Below, piece after piece: positions 8,394 to 19,554 of a stretch of DNA of 64,000 bases. The stretch lies in NCBI RefSeq assembly GCF_030407495.1, contig NZ_JASDDG010000001.1, forward strand, positions 184,652-248,651, given 5' to 3'. Each line of letters starts with the position of its first letter. Within the stretch, counting starts at the first letter, position 1. The position numbers and the translations under genes are program-made. Origin of the DNA: Arthrobacter sp. APC 3897 (lineage in GTDB: Bacteria; Actinomycetota; Actinomycetes; Actinomycetales; Micrococcaceae). The notes below the pieces were generated by a model. That model saw only the letters and a program-made list of their open reading frames with translations. It was not told the DNA's origin and ran no database searches.

Positions 8394-9428
8394 CTACGGG
8401 GACAGGATGACGGCGAGGCCCAGTCCCAGTGCACCGATGAGGAACCAGGAGGCGAGCGCCGCTGAGAGTGCCCTGGCCCCGGAGACAAACAGTGCCCGGA
8501 ACCGTACCGCCGCACCCAGTGCAAACAGTGCAGCCGCGAACAGGATTTCCTGGGCCAGGGCAGCGGCCGCCAGGATGCCTTCCGGAACCATCCCCGTGGT
8601 CCGCAGGACAATCAGCGCCAGGAACCCGGCCACAAACAGGGGTACCAGCGGAGGGCGCTTCCCGGGTGCTCCGTCCGCTCCCTGGGTAGCCGGGCGCTTA
8701 ATGATCCCCGCCGCAGCAGTCACCGGCGCCAGCAGGACCACCCGGGCCAGCTTGACGACGACGGCGGCCGCGAGCGCCGCCGTACCGGCGGTCTGAGCCG
8801 TGGCCACCACCTGTCCGACGTCGTGGACCGAAGCGCCCGCCCAGATGCCGAAGGTCTCGGCGGGCAGGCTCATCAGCGTTCCCAGCAGCGGGAGAACCCC
8901 GATGGCCAGTGTCCCGCACAGCGTGACCAGTGCTATCGGCACTACGGTGTCCTCCTGCTTCACCCTTCTGGCAGCGGCCACTGCTCCGACAGCGGATACC
9001 CCGCAGATGGAGAAGCCCGAGGCGATCAGCAGGGGCTCCGCGCCCGGGAGGCGGAAAGCCCGGCAGATCGCGTACGTGCCCGCAAAGGCCACGCCAACCA
9101 GTGCCGCGATCAGGAGCAGGGCAGCCCAGCCAAGGCCGGCAATATCCACCAGCGACACTTTGAGTCCCAGCAGTACGATCCCTAAGCGCATAAACTTCCG
9201 CGCGGCCAGGGACAGCCCCGGTTTGAGCGGGCCGGCCACAGCCGAAGATATTCCCGGCACGTTGGCGGCCACCAGCCCGAGCACCACTGCTGCGGTCAGG
9301 ACCGGCAGTCCGGGAAGGACCAGGTGTGCCAGATAGGCCGGGACAACGGCGGCGGCGGCAAGCAGGACTCCGGGCAGCACAGATGTCCGGGCAGCGGGGG
9401 AAGCTGCAGGGGAGGGAGAGGCGTTCAC
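8394..9428 (-). CDS. YeiH/UPF0324 family putative sulfate exporter
   Basis: The 344-residue product has about ten membrane helices with the family's conserved segments LRLGIVLLGLKVSL-like (MRLGIVLLGLKVS), ASGFSICGVSAVGA and GASVHDVGQVVA. The family is annotated as putative sulfate exporters; the substrate is not well proven. The start is GTG 9428, behind AGGGTGG four bases upstream; the frame is open further upstream but that part overlaps the divergent ATPase gene. It is transcribed away from the ATPase and toward the GT-C-like gene, with 123 bp between them. Confidence 0.85.
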   Translation of the reverse strand: MNASPSPAASPAARTSVLPGVLLAAAAVVPAYLAHLVLPGLPVLTAAVVLGLVAANVPGISSAVAGPLKPGLSLAARKFMRLGIVLLGLKVSLVDIAGLGWAALLLIAALVGVAFAGTYAICRAFRLPGAEPLLIASGFSICGVSAVGAVAAARRVKQEDTVVPIALVTLCGTLAIGVLPLLGTLMSLPAETFGIWAGASVHDVGQVVATAQTAGTAALAAAVVVKLARVVLLAPVTAAAGIIKRPATQGADGAPGKRPPLVPLFVAGFLALIVLRTTGMVPEGILAAAALAQEILFAAALFALGAAVRFRALFVSGARALSAALASWFLIGALGLGLAVILSP

Positions 9429-9540
9429 GGTTCCACCCTGCCGCAGAAGAGGGTTCCGGCAAAACGGTGTCTGCCGGCGGCGGTGTTTGGCCGGCCCCGG
9501 GCCGCCTGGACCCGGTGGGGGATTCGGACCTGTGTGGCCT

Positions 9541-9568
9541 TTGTTACAGTGAAAAGATCCCCTAGTTT
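9541..9568 (+). promoter_or_regulatory. Putative promoter of the P-type ATPase
   Basis: TTGTTA at 9541-9546, a 16-nt spacer and TAGTTT at 9563-9568 form a good housekeeping promoter. The predicted start at about 9575 leaves a leader of only a few bases before ATG 9579. Confidence 0.5.
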
Positions 9569-9578
9569 TCGAGGCACG

Positions 9579-12332
<2,754 letters not shown>

Positions 12333-12339
12333 TTCCGGC

Positions 12340-13779
12340 TTACCAGGGTGAAGGCTTGTAGTCCTTCAGGAAGACCCCGTACTGGTCCTCGCCGGCCTCA
12401 CCCATGACAATCGGGTCATAAACGCGGGCGGCGCCGTCCACCAGGTCCAGGGGAGCGTGGAAGCCTTCCTCGGCCAGACGCACCTTCGTGGGGTGGGGAC
12501 GCTCGTCGGTGATCCAGCCGGTGTCCACGGCGGTCATCAGGATGCCGTCGGTTTCCAGCATCTCCCCGGCACTGGTTCGGGTCAGCATATTCAGCGAGGC
12601 CTTGGCCATGTTGGTGTGCGGATGTCCCGGGCCCTTGTACCGGCGGCTGAACTGGCCCTCCATGGCGGAGACGTTCACGATGTACTTGCGCCGTGCCGGC
12701 GAAGCTGCCATGGCCGGGCGCAGCCGGTTGACCAGCAGGAACGGGGCGGTGACGTTGCAGAGCTGAACTTCCAGCATTTCCAGCGGCTCCACCTGATCCA
12801 CCACCTGGGTCCAGGAGTTGATCGGCGCGGTGTCCGGGACCAGGCCGCCGGCATCAATAGCCGTTCCGGCGTTCAGTTTCTCCAGCGAGGAGGAGCCTGC
12901 GGTCAACGCCAGTGAAGTAACGGCGTCGCCGGCCAGCACCGGATGCTCGGCAATCGAACCCGCCAGCGCGGTGGGGTGGGCGTTGTAGGTGTTGCCGAAG
13001 GTGACCAGCTCCGGCATGACCGCGGCCTCCGGCAGCGCTTCAAGCTCGGCATCCATCAGGGGCTGGTAGGCGTTGGAGGACCGGCGCACCGTCTGGGCGG
13101 CGTTGTTGATCAGGATGTCCAGGGGGCCGGCCTCGGCCACGGATTCGGCCAGCGAGATGACCTGCGCCGGATCACGCAGGTCAATGCCTACGATCTTCAG
13201 GCGGTGCAGCCAGTCCGCCGAGTCTTCCATGGCGGCGAAGCGGCGCGCAGCGTCCTTCGGGAAACGGGTGGTGATGGTGGTGTGCGCACCGTCGCGCAGC
13301 AGCCGCAGGGCGATGTACATGCCGATCTTGGCCCGGCCCCCGGTCAGGAGGGCGCGTTTGCCGGTCAGATCGGTGGTGGCATCACGCTTGGCGTGGCTGA
13401 AGGCGGCGCACTCCGGGCAGAGCTGGTGGTAGAAGGCGTCCACCACGGTGTAGGGCTGCTTGCAGATGTAGCAGTTGCGGGGCTTGAGCAGCGTACCGGC
13501 GGATGGCCCGTGGGCCGAGGTCTTCAGCTGGGCGCCGCGGGTTTCGTCATCAATGCGGTCGGATGCTCCGGTGGCCGTCAGAGCGACGACGGCGCGGTCC
13601 GCCTCGGCGACGGCGGAACGCTTTTCATTCTTCCGGTGCTTCTTGACGGACTTGAACATCTTGGCGGTGGCGCGTCGGACGGCAACGTAGTCCGGGTCTT
13701 CCTCATCCAGGACATGGATGGAGGACAGGACCCGCAGGGTGGCGGCGAGGTCTTCGGGGCTCAGGTCGGGGGTGCTCAT
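12340..13779 (-). CDS. Zinc-ribbon/SDR fusion oxidoreductase-like protein
   Basis: The 479-residue product has an alpha-helical N-terminus, a zinc ribbon (Cys103-x2-Cys106 and Cys121-x2-Cys124) and a short-chain dehydrogenase domain from about residue 138. The nucleotide loop is TGGRAKIG (146-153), so the third glycine of TGxxxGxG is lysine. The NNAG motif is NNAAQT (225-230). A serine motif is present (NVSAMEG, Ser371) with a lysine at 393, but the tyrosine expected four residues earlier is Thr389. It belongs to a poorly studied SDR group. Whether it is a catalyst or a cofactor-sensing protein is open. No clear ribosome site precedes ATG 13779. Confidence 0.75.
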   Translation of the reverse strand: MSTPDLSPEDLAATLRVLSSIHVLDEEDPDYVAVRRATAKMFKSVKKHRKNEKRSAVAEADRAVVALTATGASDRIDDETRGAQLKTSAHGPSAGTLLKPRNCYICKQPYTVVDAFYHQLCPECAAFSHAKRDATTDLTGKRALLTGGRAKIGMYIALRLLRDGAHTTITTRFPKDAARRFAAMEDSADWLHRLKIVGIDLRDPAQVISLAESVAEAGPLDILINNAAQTVRRSSNAYQPLMDAELEALPEAAVMPELVTFGNTYNAHPTALAGSIAEHPVLAGDAVTSLALTAGSSSLEKLNAGTAIDAGGLVPDTAPINSWTQVVDQVEPLEMLEVQLCNVTAPFLLVNRLRPAMAASPARRKYIVNVSAMEGQFSRRYKGPGHPHTNMAKASLNMLTRTSAGEMLETDGILMTAVDTGWITDERPHPTKVRLAEEGFHAPLDLVDGAARVYDPIVMGEAGEDQYGVFLKDYKPSPW

Positions 13780-13861
13780 GTAAATCGTTTCTGCTGTGAA
13801 TCGGCGCCGGCGGTGGACACGGCGAAGGCATTCGTGATGCCATCCGACCTTACAACGAAAC

Positions 13862-13897
13862 GCCGCGGCACCCCGTATCGGGGGTGCCGCCGCGGTT
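13862..13897 (-). terminator. Hairpin terminator downstream of glgC
   Basis: Read on the minus strand, a GC-rich stem (arms around 13867-13874 and 13881-13888, extendable on both sides) is followed by TTTCGTTGT. It lies between the glgC stop and the next minus-strand gene. Confidence 0.6.
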
Positions 13898-13907
13898 GAA
13901 GATCACA

Positions 13908-13925
13908 ACGGGCGGATCCGCCCGT
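13908..13925. repeat. 18-bp perfect palindrome
   Basis: ACGGGCGGATCCGCCCGT is a perfect palindrome in the glgC-SDR gap, beside the terminator hairpin. It may be part of the 3' end structure; no protein-binding role is shown. Confidence 0.5.
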
Positions 13926-13945
13926 GTTCCGGTATCCGAATGGCC

Positions 13946-15217
13946 CTAGGCCGGTGCTGCCTCGGGTTCAGGTTCGGGGAGGGTGACCTTTTGCCCCTTG
14001 CTGAGCACTGTCAGCCCGGACTCGGTGATGGTGAAGCCGCGCGCCAGGTCAAGCTCACGGTCAACGCCGATGGTGGCTCCGGGCGGAACCTGCACGTTCT
14101 TGTCGATGATGGCACGGCGGATAACTGCGCCCTCACCCACCCGCACGTTGTCCATCAGCACCGAGTCGGACACCACGGCGTTGGAGGCCACATATACATC
14201 CTGGGCCAGCACCGATCCGGTGACGGTGCCGCCGGAGATGACGGTGCCGTCGGAAACGATCGAGTCAAGGGCGGTGCCGGCCTGGTCGGAGGCGCTGCGC
14301 ACAAACTTGGCCGGCGGGGAAATGCTCTGCCGGGTGTAGATGGGCCACTGGAGGTTGTACAGGTTGAACGCCGGCAGGGGAGAAATCAGGTCCATGTTGG
14401 CGTCGTAGTAGGAATCGAGTGTACCCACGTCCCGCCAGTACTGGTGATCGCTGCCCGTGGCCCCGGGGATGATGTTGTGTGAGAAGTCGTAGACCGCGGC
14501 ATCGTCGCGTTCCACGAAGTAGGGGATGATGTCCCCGCCCATGTCGTGCTTGGTGATCAGGCGTTCGGCGTCCACCTTCAGGGCTTCCACCAGTGCATCC
14601 GTGTTGAAGACGTAGTTGCCCATTGAGGCCAGGAACATGTCCGGATCATCCGGAAGTCCGGGAGTGGTGGCGGGCTTTTCGACGAAGGCTCCGATCATGC
14701 CCGGACGTTCGGGGTCGGTCTCGATGACGCCGAACTGGTCCGCCAGGTGCAGCGGCTGCCGGACGGCGGCAACGCTGACCGAGGCACCGGATTGGATGTG
14801 GGCTTCCACCATTTGGGAGAAGTCCATCCGGTACACGTGATCCGCACCGATCACCACCACAATGTCCGGCTGCGCGTCGTCGATCAGGTTCATCGACTGA
14901 TAGATCGCGTTGGCGCTTCCCAGGAACCAGCTCTTGCCTACGCGCTGCTGAGCAGGCACCGAGGCCACGTAGTTCCGCAGCTGGGTGGAGAGCCGCCAGG
15001 TCTCCGAAATGTGCCGGTCCAGGCTGTGGGATTTGTACTGGGTCAGGACCACGATCTGCAGGTAGCCCGAATTCACCAGATTGGACAGTGCGAAGTCGAT
15101 GAGCCGGTACCGTCCGGCAAACGGAACTGCGGGTTTTGCCCGGTCCGCGGTGAGGGGCATAAGGCGTTTGCCTTCCCCGCCGGCAAGGACAACGGCCAGG
15201 ACCTTCTTTGGCGCCAT
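13946..15217 (-). CDS. glgC: Glucose-1-phosphate adenylyltransferase
   Basis: The 423-residue enzyme makes ADP-glucose from glucose-1-phosphate and ATP, the committed step of glycogen/alpha-glucan synthesis. The N-terminal nucleotidyltransferase domain starts with the signature [13 protein letters not shown] (residues 11-23). A substrate-binding GNYVFN segment follows, and the C-terminal half is a left-handed beta-helix with hexapeptide repeats ([26 protein letters not shown]). The length matches the family. ATG 15217 follows AGGGG. It is divergent from glgA, so the two steps share one regulatory region. Confidence 0.97.
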   Translation of the reverse strand: MAPKKVLAVVLAGGEGKRLMPLTADRAKPAVPFAGRYRLIDFALSNLVNSGYLQIVVLTQYKSHSLDRHISETWRLSTQLRNYVASVPAQQRVGKSWFLGSANAIYQSMNLIDDAQPDIVVVIGADHVYRMDFSQMVEAHIQSGASVSVAAVRQPLHLADQFGVIETDPERPGMIGAFVEKPATTPGLPDDPDMFLASMGNYVFNTDALVEALKVDAERLITKHDMGGDIIPYFVERDDAAVYDFSHNIIPGATGSDHQYWRDVGTLDSYYDANMDLISPLPAFNLYNLQWPIYTRQSISPPAKFVRSASDQAGTALDSIVSDGTVISGGTVTGSVLAQDVYVASNAVVSDSVLMDNVRVGEGAVIRRAIIDKNVQVPPGATIGVDRELDLARGFTITESGLTVLSKGQKVTLPEPEPEAAPA

Positions 15218-15292
15218 TTTGTTATTCCCCTGTTTTCGTTACTTGTTATCTCATGCAGCTTGTGACGAATTACTGCGGCGTTTGGGTCCGCG

Positions 15293-15298
15293 GTTATA
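15293..15298 (-). promoter_or_regulatory. Putative -10 element of glgC
   Basis: On the minus strand this reads TATAAC. It predicts a start near 15286 and a leader of about 70 nt before glgC. Confidence 0.35.
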
Positions 15299-15341
15299 AG
15301 TGTGCTGTTCTTCAGACTAGATCACTGCCGCGCCCGTGCAC

Positions 15342-15347
15342 TACGTT
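15342..15347 (+). promoter_or_regulatory. -10 element of a leaderless transcript (glgA)
   Basis: TACGTT lies 6 nt before GTG 15354. No ribosome site is present, and GTG 15354 gives the N-terminus M-R-V-D-I expected for the family. Confidence 0.5.
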
Positions 15348-15353
15348 GGTTTA

Positions 15354-16568
15354 GTGCGAGTAGATATTGTGTCCAAGGAATTCCCGCCCGAAATCTATGG
15401 CGGGGCAGGTGTCCACGTTGCTGAACTGAGCCGTGTGCTGGCTGAGTACGTTGACCTTCACGTCCACTGCTTCGGAGTTCCGAGGGCGGCCGATTACCAC
15501 GGTGCATCCGTGAGGGCCTATGGTGTTCCGGCAGAACTGGATGCCTCCAACCCGGCGGTTCAGACGCTGGGCACCGACCTGGAAATCCTCCAGGGACTGG
15601 AGGGTGCGGACCTGGTCCACTCCCATACCTGGTACGCCAATATGGCCGGACACCTGGGTTCCCTCCTGTACGGCATTCCCCACGTGCTCAGCGCCCACAG
15701 CCTGGAGCCGCTGCGTCCCTGGAAAGCCGAGCAGCTGGGCGGCGGCTACGCACTGTCCTCCTGGGTCGAGAAGACAGCGTACGACGCCGCAGCCGCCATC
15801 ATTGCCGTGTCCGAAGGCATGCGGCAGGACATTCTGCGCAGCTATCCCGAGGTGGACCCGGCCAAGGTGCGCGTGGTGCATAACGGGATCGACGTCGAAC
15901 TCTGGCATCCCGACGCTGATCCTGCCGGAATTGCGGCGCTCGGCATTGACCCGGAGCGGCCGAGTGTGGCCTTCGTTGGGCGCAACACGCGCCAGAAGGG
16001 GCTCCCGTATCTCCTGCGGGCCGCCGCTCTGCTGCCGCCCGAGGTCCAGCTCATACTCTGCCTGGGCGCTGCCGACACCCCCGAACTCGCGGCGGAAACC
16101 GCCGCGCTGATTGAGGAACTGCGGGCCAGGCGCAGCGGCATTGTCGTCATTGAACGGATGCTCCCGCGCGATGAACTGATCAAAGTCCTCAGCTCGGCCA
16201 CCGTGTTTGCGTGCCCGTCCATTTACGAACCGCTCGGCATCGTTAACCTGGAGGCCATGGCGTGCGGCACGGCCGTCGTCGCCAGCGCCACGGGTGGCAT
16301 CCCGGAAGTCGTGGACCACGGGGTGACGGGGCTGCTGGTACCCATTGACCAGGTCACCGACGGCACCGGAATTCCGCTGGATCCCGAAGCCTTTGTCCGT
16401 GATTTTGCCGCCGCGCTCACCGAAGTGGTGACGGACCCGGACCGGGCACAGGCGATGGGGGAGGCCGGACGGCGCCGCGCCACGGAGCACTTCTCCTGGG
16501 GGTCCATCGCCAAGTCCACGCTGGAGGTCTACCGCTCGGTGCTGCCGGCAGCTGCCTCCCGGGTTTAA
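15354..16568 (+). CDS. glgA: Actinobacterial GlgA-type glycosyltransferase (glycogen synthase or maltose-1-phosphate synthase GlgM)
   Basis: The 404-residue GT4 enzyme uses ADP-glucose. The N-terminal domain has the KEFPPEIYGGAGVH acceptor/nucleotide loop (about residues 8-21). The C-terminal domain has the VGRNTRQKGL loop and the E-x7-E motif in CPSIYEPLGIVNLEA. The closest well-studied relative by context is M. tuberculosis Rv1212c, also adjacent to glgC, which was shown to make maltose-1-phosphate for the GlgE pathway. The product may thus be GlgM rather than a classical synthase. GTG 15354 is chosen over GTG 15336 because the family begins MRV and a -10-like TACGTT sits 6 nt upstream. Confidence 0.9.
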   Translation: MRVDIVSKEFPPEIYGGAGVHVAELSRVLAEYVDLHVHCFGVPRAADYHGASVRAYGVPAELDASNPAVQTLGTDLEILQGLEGADLVHSHTWYANMAGHLGSLLYGIPHVLSAHSLEPLRPWKAEQLGGGYALSSWVEKTAYDAAAAIIAVSEGMRQDILRSYPEVDPAKVRVVHNGIDVELWHPDADPAGIAALGIDPERPSVAFVGRNTRQKGLPYLLRAAALLPPEVQLILCLGAADTPELAAETAALIEELRARRSGIVVIERMLPRDELIKVLSSATVFACPSIYEPLGIVNLEAMACGTAVVASATGGIPEVVDHGVTGLLVPIDQVTDGTGIPLDPEAFVRDFAAALTEVVTDPDRAQAMGEAGRRRATEHFSWGSIAKSTLEVYRSVLPAAASRV

Positions 16569-16576
16569 ACACGGAA

Positions 16577-16603
16577 GGCCCGAACCGCCCTGCGGTTCGG
16601 GCC
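16577..16603. terminator. Hairpin between convergent glgA and acyl-CoA oxidase-like gene
   Basis: A 10-bp perfect stem (16577-16586 with 16594-16603) with a 7-nt loop lies between two convergent genes. There is no T-run on the plus strand, so it may act as a weak or bidirectional terminator. Confidence 0.55.
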
Positions 16604-16615
16604 CCCGCGCAGGGC

Positions 16616-18709
16616 TTAGCGCCTGGCCTTGGCGGCCTGCTTTTTGCGCTGGATCAGGATCTTCTCATCCACCGGGGCAGCGCCGCTGGCACGCAGCAGC
16701 CGCTGGTACTCCATGGCTTCATCCTGGCGGGCCTTCTCCGCGCCGGAGGCGATCTTGGACCGCAGGTGCTCCGGACCGTAGCCGAAGGAATCGACCAGAT
16801 CCAGGGCATGCGGGCGGATCTTGGCCAGCAGCCGGTTGATGTACGGACCCAGGGTGCGGGCGCGCTGGGCGGAAAGACGCCCGTTCATCAGGTACCAGCC
16901 CAGGTTCTTCTCGATCAGGCACAGGCCGAACAGGTCACGGACCCAGGTCATGACCTGGCGGGTTCCGGCGTCTTCAATCCGCTCCAGACCGCGGGTGAAG
17001 GCCTCCCACTGGAGCAGTTCCGCGTGGGCGCGGGCCGCTTCGATCAGCGCATGCTGGTTGGCATTGAACACCTCGGCGCCCTTGTCCTTGGGCAGTCCGC
17101 GGGCGGCCTTCAGGGCGCCGGCCACCTCAGCCACCATGGTGCCCACGCGGTCAGTCAGCAGATCGCGCTGGGTCTTGGGATCGCGGAGGGCAACGGCCGA
17201 TTTCTTTTCGGATCCGGTATCGGCGAACGCCTGGACAATCTGGCGCAGCCCGGTGCGGTGCATCGTGCGGTCAGTGGCCTGCCCGACGGCGTAGCGGGCC
17301 AGGACGCCGAAGTCGGCGCCGGCAAATTCCTTGGCATAGTCGGCCAGGAGGCGCTTGGCCACCAGCTGGAGCAGCACGGTGTTGTCGCCTTCGAAGGTGG
17401 CGTAGATGTCCAGGTCCGCACGCAGTGCGGTGAAGCGGTTTTCGGACAGGAAGCCGGCGCCGCCGGTGGCCTCACGGCACTCCTGCAGCGTGTCCAGGGC
17501 GTGCCAGGTGGACAGGGACTTCAGCGCGGCAGCGAGGGTCTCCAGATCCTGGCGGTCCTCGTCGGTATCGTGCGCACCGGAGAAGACGTCGTCGAACTTC
17601 TGCAGCAGTTCGTCGTGGGCGAAGGAAGCGGCGAAGGTGCTGGCCAGGCGCGGCAGCAGGCGCCGCTGGTGCTGCTGGTAGTCCATCAGCACCTCTTCCC
17701 TGATGTCCGAAGCGGCATTGAACTGGCGGCGTTCCGTGCCGTACTGGATGGCGGTCTTGAGGGCCATCTTGCTGGCGGCCACTGCGGCGCCGTCCAGGGA
17801 CACCCGCCCCTGGACCAGGGTGCCGATCATGGTGAAGAAGCGGCGCCCGGGGCTTTCGATGGAAGACGTATAGGTGCCGTCCGCTGCCACGTCGCCGTAC
17901 TTGTTGAGCAGGTTGGTGCGCGGGATGCGGACGTTGGCGAAGTGCAGCCGGCCGTTGTCGATGCCGTTCAGGCCGCCCTTGACGCCGTCGTCCTCCCCGC
18001 CCACGCCCGGCAGGAAGCCGTTGTCATCACGCAGTTCAACGTAGAACGCGTGGACACCGTGGTCCACGCCCTTTGTGATGAGGTGGGCAAAAACGACGGC
18101 GGCCTTGCCGTTCACGGCGCCGTTGCCGATGTAGTCCTTCCACGCGGCACGGAAGGGAGTGTTGATAATGAATTCTTCTTTTTCCACGTCATATTCGGCC
18201 GTGGTGGCGATGCTGGCCACATCGGAACCGTGGCCGGTCTCGGTCATGGCGAAGCAGCCCGGGATTTCCAGGCTCATGATGCCCGGCAGCCACTTTTCGT
18301 GGTGTTCCCGGTTGCCCAAGTGCAGGACGGCCGAGCCGAAGAGGCCCCACTGAACACCCGCTTTGATCTGCAGGGAAGGATCGGCCACCACGAGTTCTGC
18401 GAAACCGGCGACGTTGCCGCCGTGGTTGTCCTCGCCGCCCACGTACTCCGGGAAGGCGCGGTGCACGGCTTTGGAATCGACCAGCACCTTCAGCTGGGTC
18501 ATGACCCGTTCGCGGTGTTCCGTGTGGGTCAGGCCTGCGGGAGTGTGAAGTTCTTCGCGGCCGGCGAGCTCACGGGCCTGGAGCCGGATGTCGGCCCACT
18601 TGCCCAGCAGGGCGCGGCTCAGCGCGTCCACGTCGACGACGGCGCTGTCATCGTCGCGTACTGAACTCGCGGGGATCGGGCGTGCGGACTTGGAGACTGT
18701 CTGCGTCAT
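16616..18709 (-). CDS. Acyl-CoA dehydrogenase/oxidase family protein
   Basis: The 697-residue FAD enzyme introduces the first double bond in fatty acyl-CoA. The acyl-CoA oxidase-like build shows in the FAMTETGHGSDVASI flavin motif (about residues 160-175), the ATGGAGFLSENRF segment and the EGDNTVLLQLVAKRLLADY region, plus an extra C-terminal domain typical of ACOX and longer than the 380-400 residues of ordinary acyl-CoA dehydrogenases. ATG 18709 follows AAGGA; an upstream extension to 18805 has no support. The TetR gene lies 61 bp upstream on the same strand, so the two may be co-transcribed and self-controlled by TetR. Confidence 0.88.
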   Translation of the reverse strand: MTQTVSKSARPIPASSVRDDDSAVVDVDALSRALLGKWADIRLQARELAGREELHTPAGLTHTEHRERVMTQLKVLVDSKAVHRAFPEYVGGEDNHGGNVAGFAELVVADPSLQIKAGVQWGLFGSAVLHLGNREHHEKWLPGIMSLEIPGCFAMTETGHGSDVASIATTAEYDVEKEEFIINTPFRAAWKDYIGNGAVNGKAAVVFAHLITKGVDHGVHAFYVELRDDNGFLPGVGGEDDGVKGGLNGIDNGRLHFANVRIPRTNLLNKYGDVAADGTYTSSIESPGRRFFTMIGTLVQGRVSLDGAAVAASKMALKTAIQYGTERRQFNAASDIREEVLMDYQQHQRRLLPRLASTFAASFAHDELLQKFDDVFSGAHDTDEDRQDLETLAAALKSLSTWHALDTLQECREATGGAGFLSENRFTALRADLDIYATFEGDNTVLLQLVAKRLLADYAKEFAGADFGVLARYAVGQATDRTMHRTGLRQIVQAFADTGSEKKSAVALRDPKTQRDLLTDRVGTMVAEVAGALKAARGLPKDKGAEVFNANQHALIEAARAHAELLQWEAFTRGLERIEDAGTRQVMTWVRDLFGLCLIEKNLGWYLMNGRLSAQRARTLGPYINRLLAKIRPHALDLVDSFGYGPEHLRSKIASGAEKARQDEAMEYQRLLRASGAAPVDEKILIQRKKQAAKARR

Positions 18710-18770
18710 TGCGTGTCCTTCTTGTGGTTGTGGTGCCGTGGGAAGCGGTGCCGGGGGAGTTTGGGATAAA

Positions 18771-19478
18771 TCACGGGGGACCCTGTTCGTAGCCGATGCC
18801 GTCAAAGAGCCAGGCCGTCAACTGCTCGGTCATCTGGGCCTCGGTGGGCTTGTCCGGTCCGGGGCCGGTGGCAAGCCAGCGTTCACCGGCGGCGCGGACC
18901 ATGCCCAGCGCCGCCGTCGGCCAGAACCCGGCAGCAATTCCGAGCTCGGGTGCGGACGACCTTCCGGGAGAGGCCCCGGGGGAGCGGCTGTCCAGATAGG
19001 CGCGCAAAGCACGTTCCATCATGGCCGTAATGGCTTCGAAGAAGGAGGTGAGGCTGTCGGAGAACCCCGGACCGGCGCTGCCCGAACCCTCAGCGGCACT
19101 GCCCGTGACAAAGGCGTACACATGGGGAGAAGTCTGGGCCATCTGGAGGTAGGCGGAAACCATTGCCTGCAATCCGGCCCGGGGCGAATCAGCAGTGCGC
19201 CCGGCCGCGAGGATCTTGTCCTGCATCTGGGAAAGGACTACTTCACCCATGGCCTGCTGCAGGCCCGCCTTGTCCCCGAAGTACCGGTAGTAGACGGACT
19301 TGGAGGTTCCGGACGCGGCGGCTATCTCCTCCATGGAGGCGCCGGAGCCCAGGGTATGAACGGCACGCCGGGCGGCTTTGATCAGCTCACGGCGGCGTTC
19401 GGCCCGGTGCGCCTCCCAGCGCAGCGACCGGCCGTCCGACGGTGCGGGGGAAGGGGGATCCTGTAGTGCGGTGTTCAC
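18771..19478 (-). CDS. TetR/AcrR family transcriptional regulator
   Basis: The 235-residue product has an N-terminal TetR helix-turn-helix at about residues 30-75 (SMEEIAAASGTSKSVYYRYFGDKAGL region) and a C-terminal ligand-binding domain with low conservation. It lies between a fatty-acid oxidation gene downstream and the thiolase-FabG-MaoC operon in the opposite direction, so it most likely controls both in response to acyl-CoA. Its GTG start at 19478 lies 7 nt after a TACGCT on the minus strand with no ribosome site, consistent with a leaderless mRNA. Confidence 0.9.
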   Translation of the reverse strand: MNTALQDPPSPAPSDGRSLRWEAHRAERRRELIKAARRAVHTLGSGASMEEIAAASGTSKSVYYRYFGDKAGLQQAMGEVVLSQMQDKILAAGRTADSPRAGLQAMVSAYLQMAQTSPHVYAFVTGSAAEGSGSAGPGFSDSLTSFFEAITAMMERALRAYLDSRSPGASPGRSSAPELGIAAGFWPTAALGMVRAAGERWLATGPGPDKPTEAQMTEQLTAWLFDGIGYEQGPP

Positions 19479-19514
19479 GATACTCAGCGTATCAGGTACG
19501 CTGGGTTGCAGTAA
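19474..19514. promoter_or_regulatory. Divergent TetR/thiolase control region with a 7-5-7 palindrome
   Basis: CAGCGTA (19485-19491), five bases, TACGCTG (19497-19503) form a perfect palindrome. Each arm contains TACGCT, one per strand: the minus-strand copy is 7 nt before the TetR start, and the plus-strand copy has TTCACG 17 nt upstream. The palindrome may be a TetR operator, two face-to-face -10 elements, or both. Confidence 0.55.
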
Positions 19515-19554
19515 CTCCCCTCACACTTAGCAGCACTTTCCTAGGAGACACACC

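Noticed and set aside
8227..8796. Plus-strand open frame of 189 codons between the membrane protein and exporter genes
   Set aside because: It mostly overlaps the exporter gene in antisense; its translation is Ala/Pro/Arg-rich with no domain.
16766..18664. Long plus-strand open frame (632 codons) opposite the acyl-CoA oxidase-like gene
   Set aside because: It is the antisense shadow of a clear FAD enzyme with all family motifs. Its translation is low-complexity (G, V, Q, A) without domains or a ribosome site.
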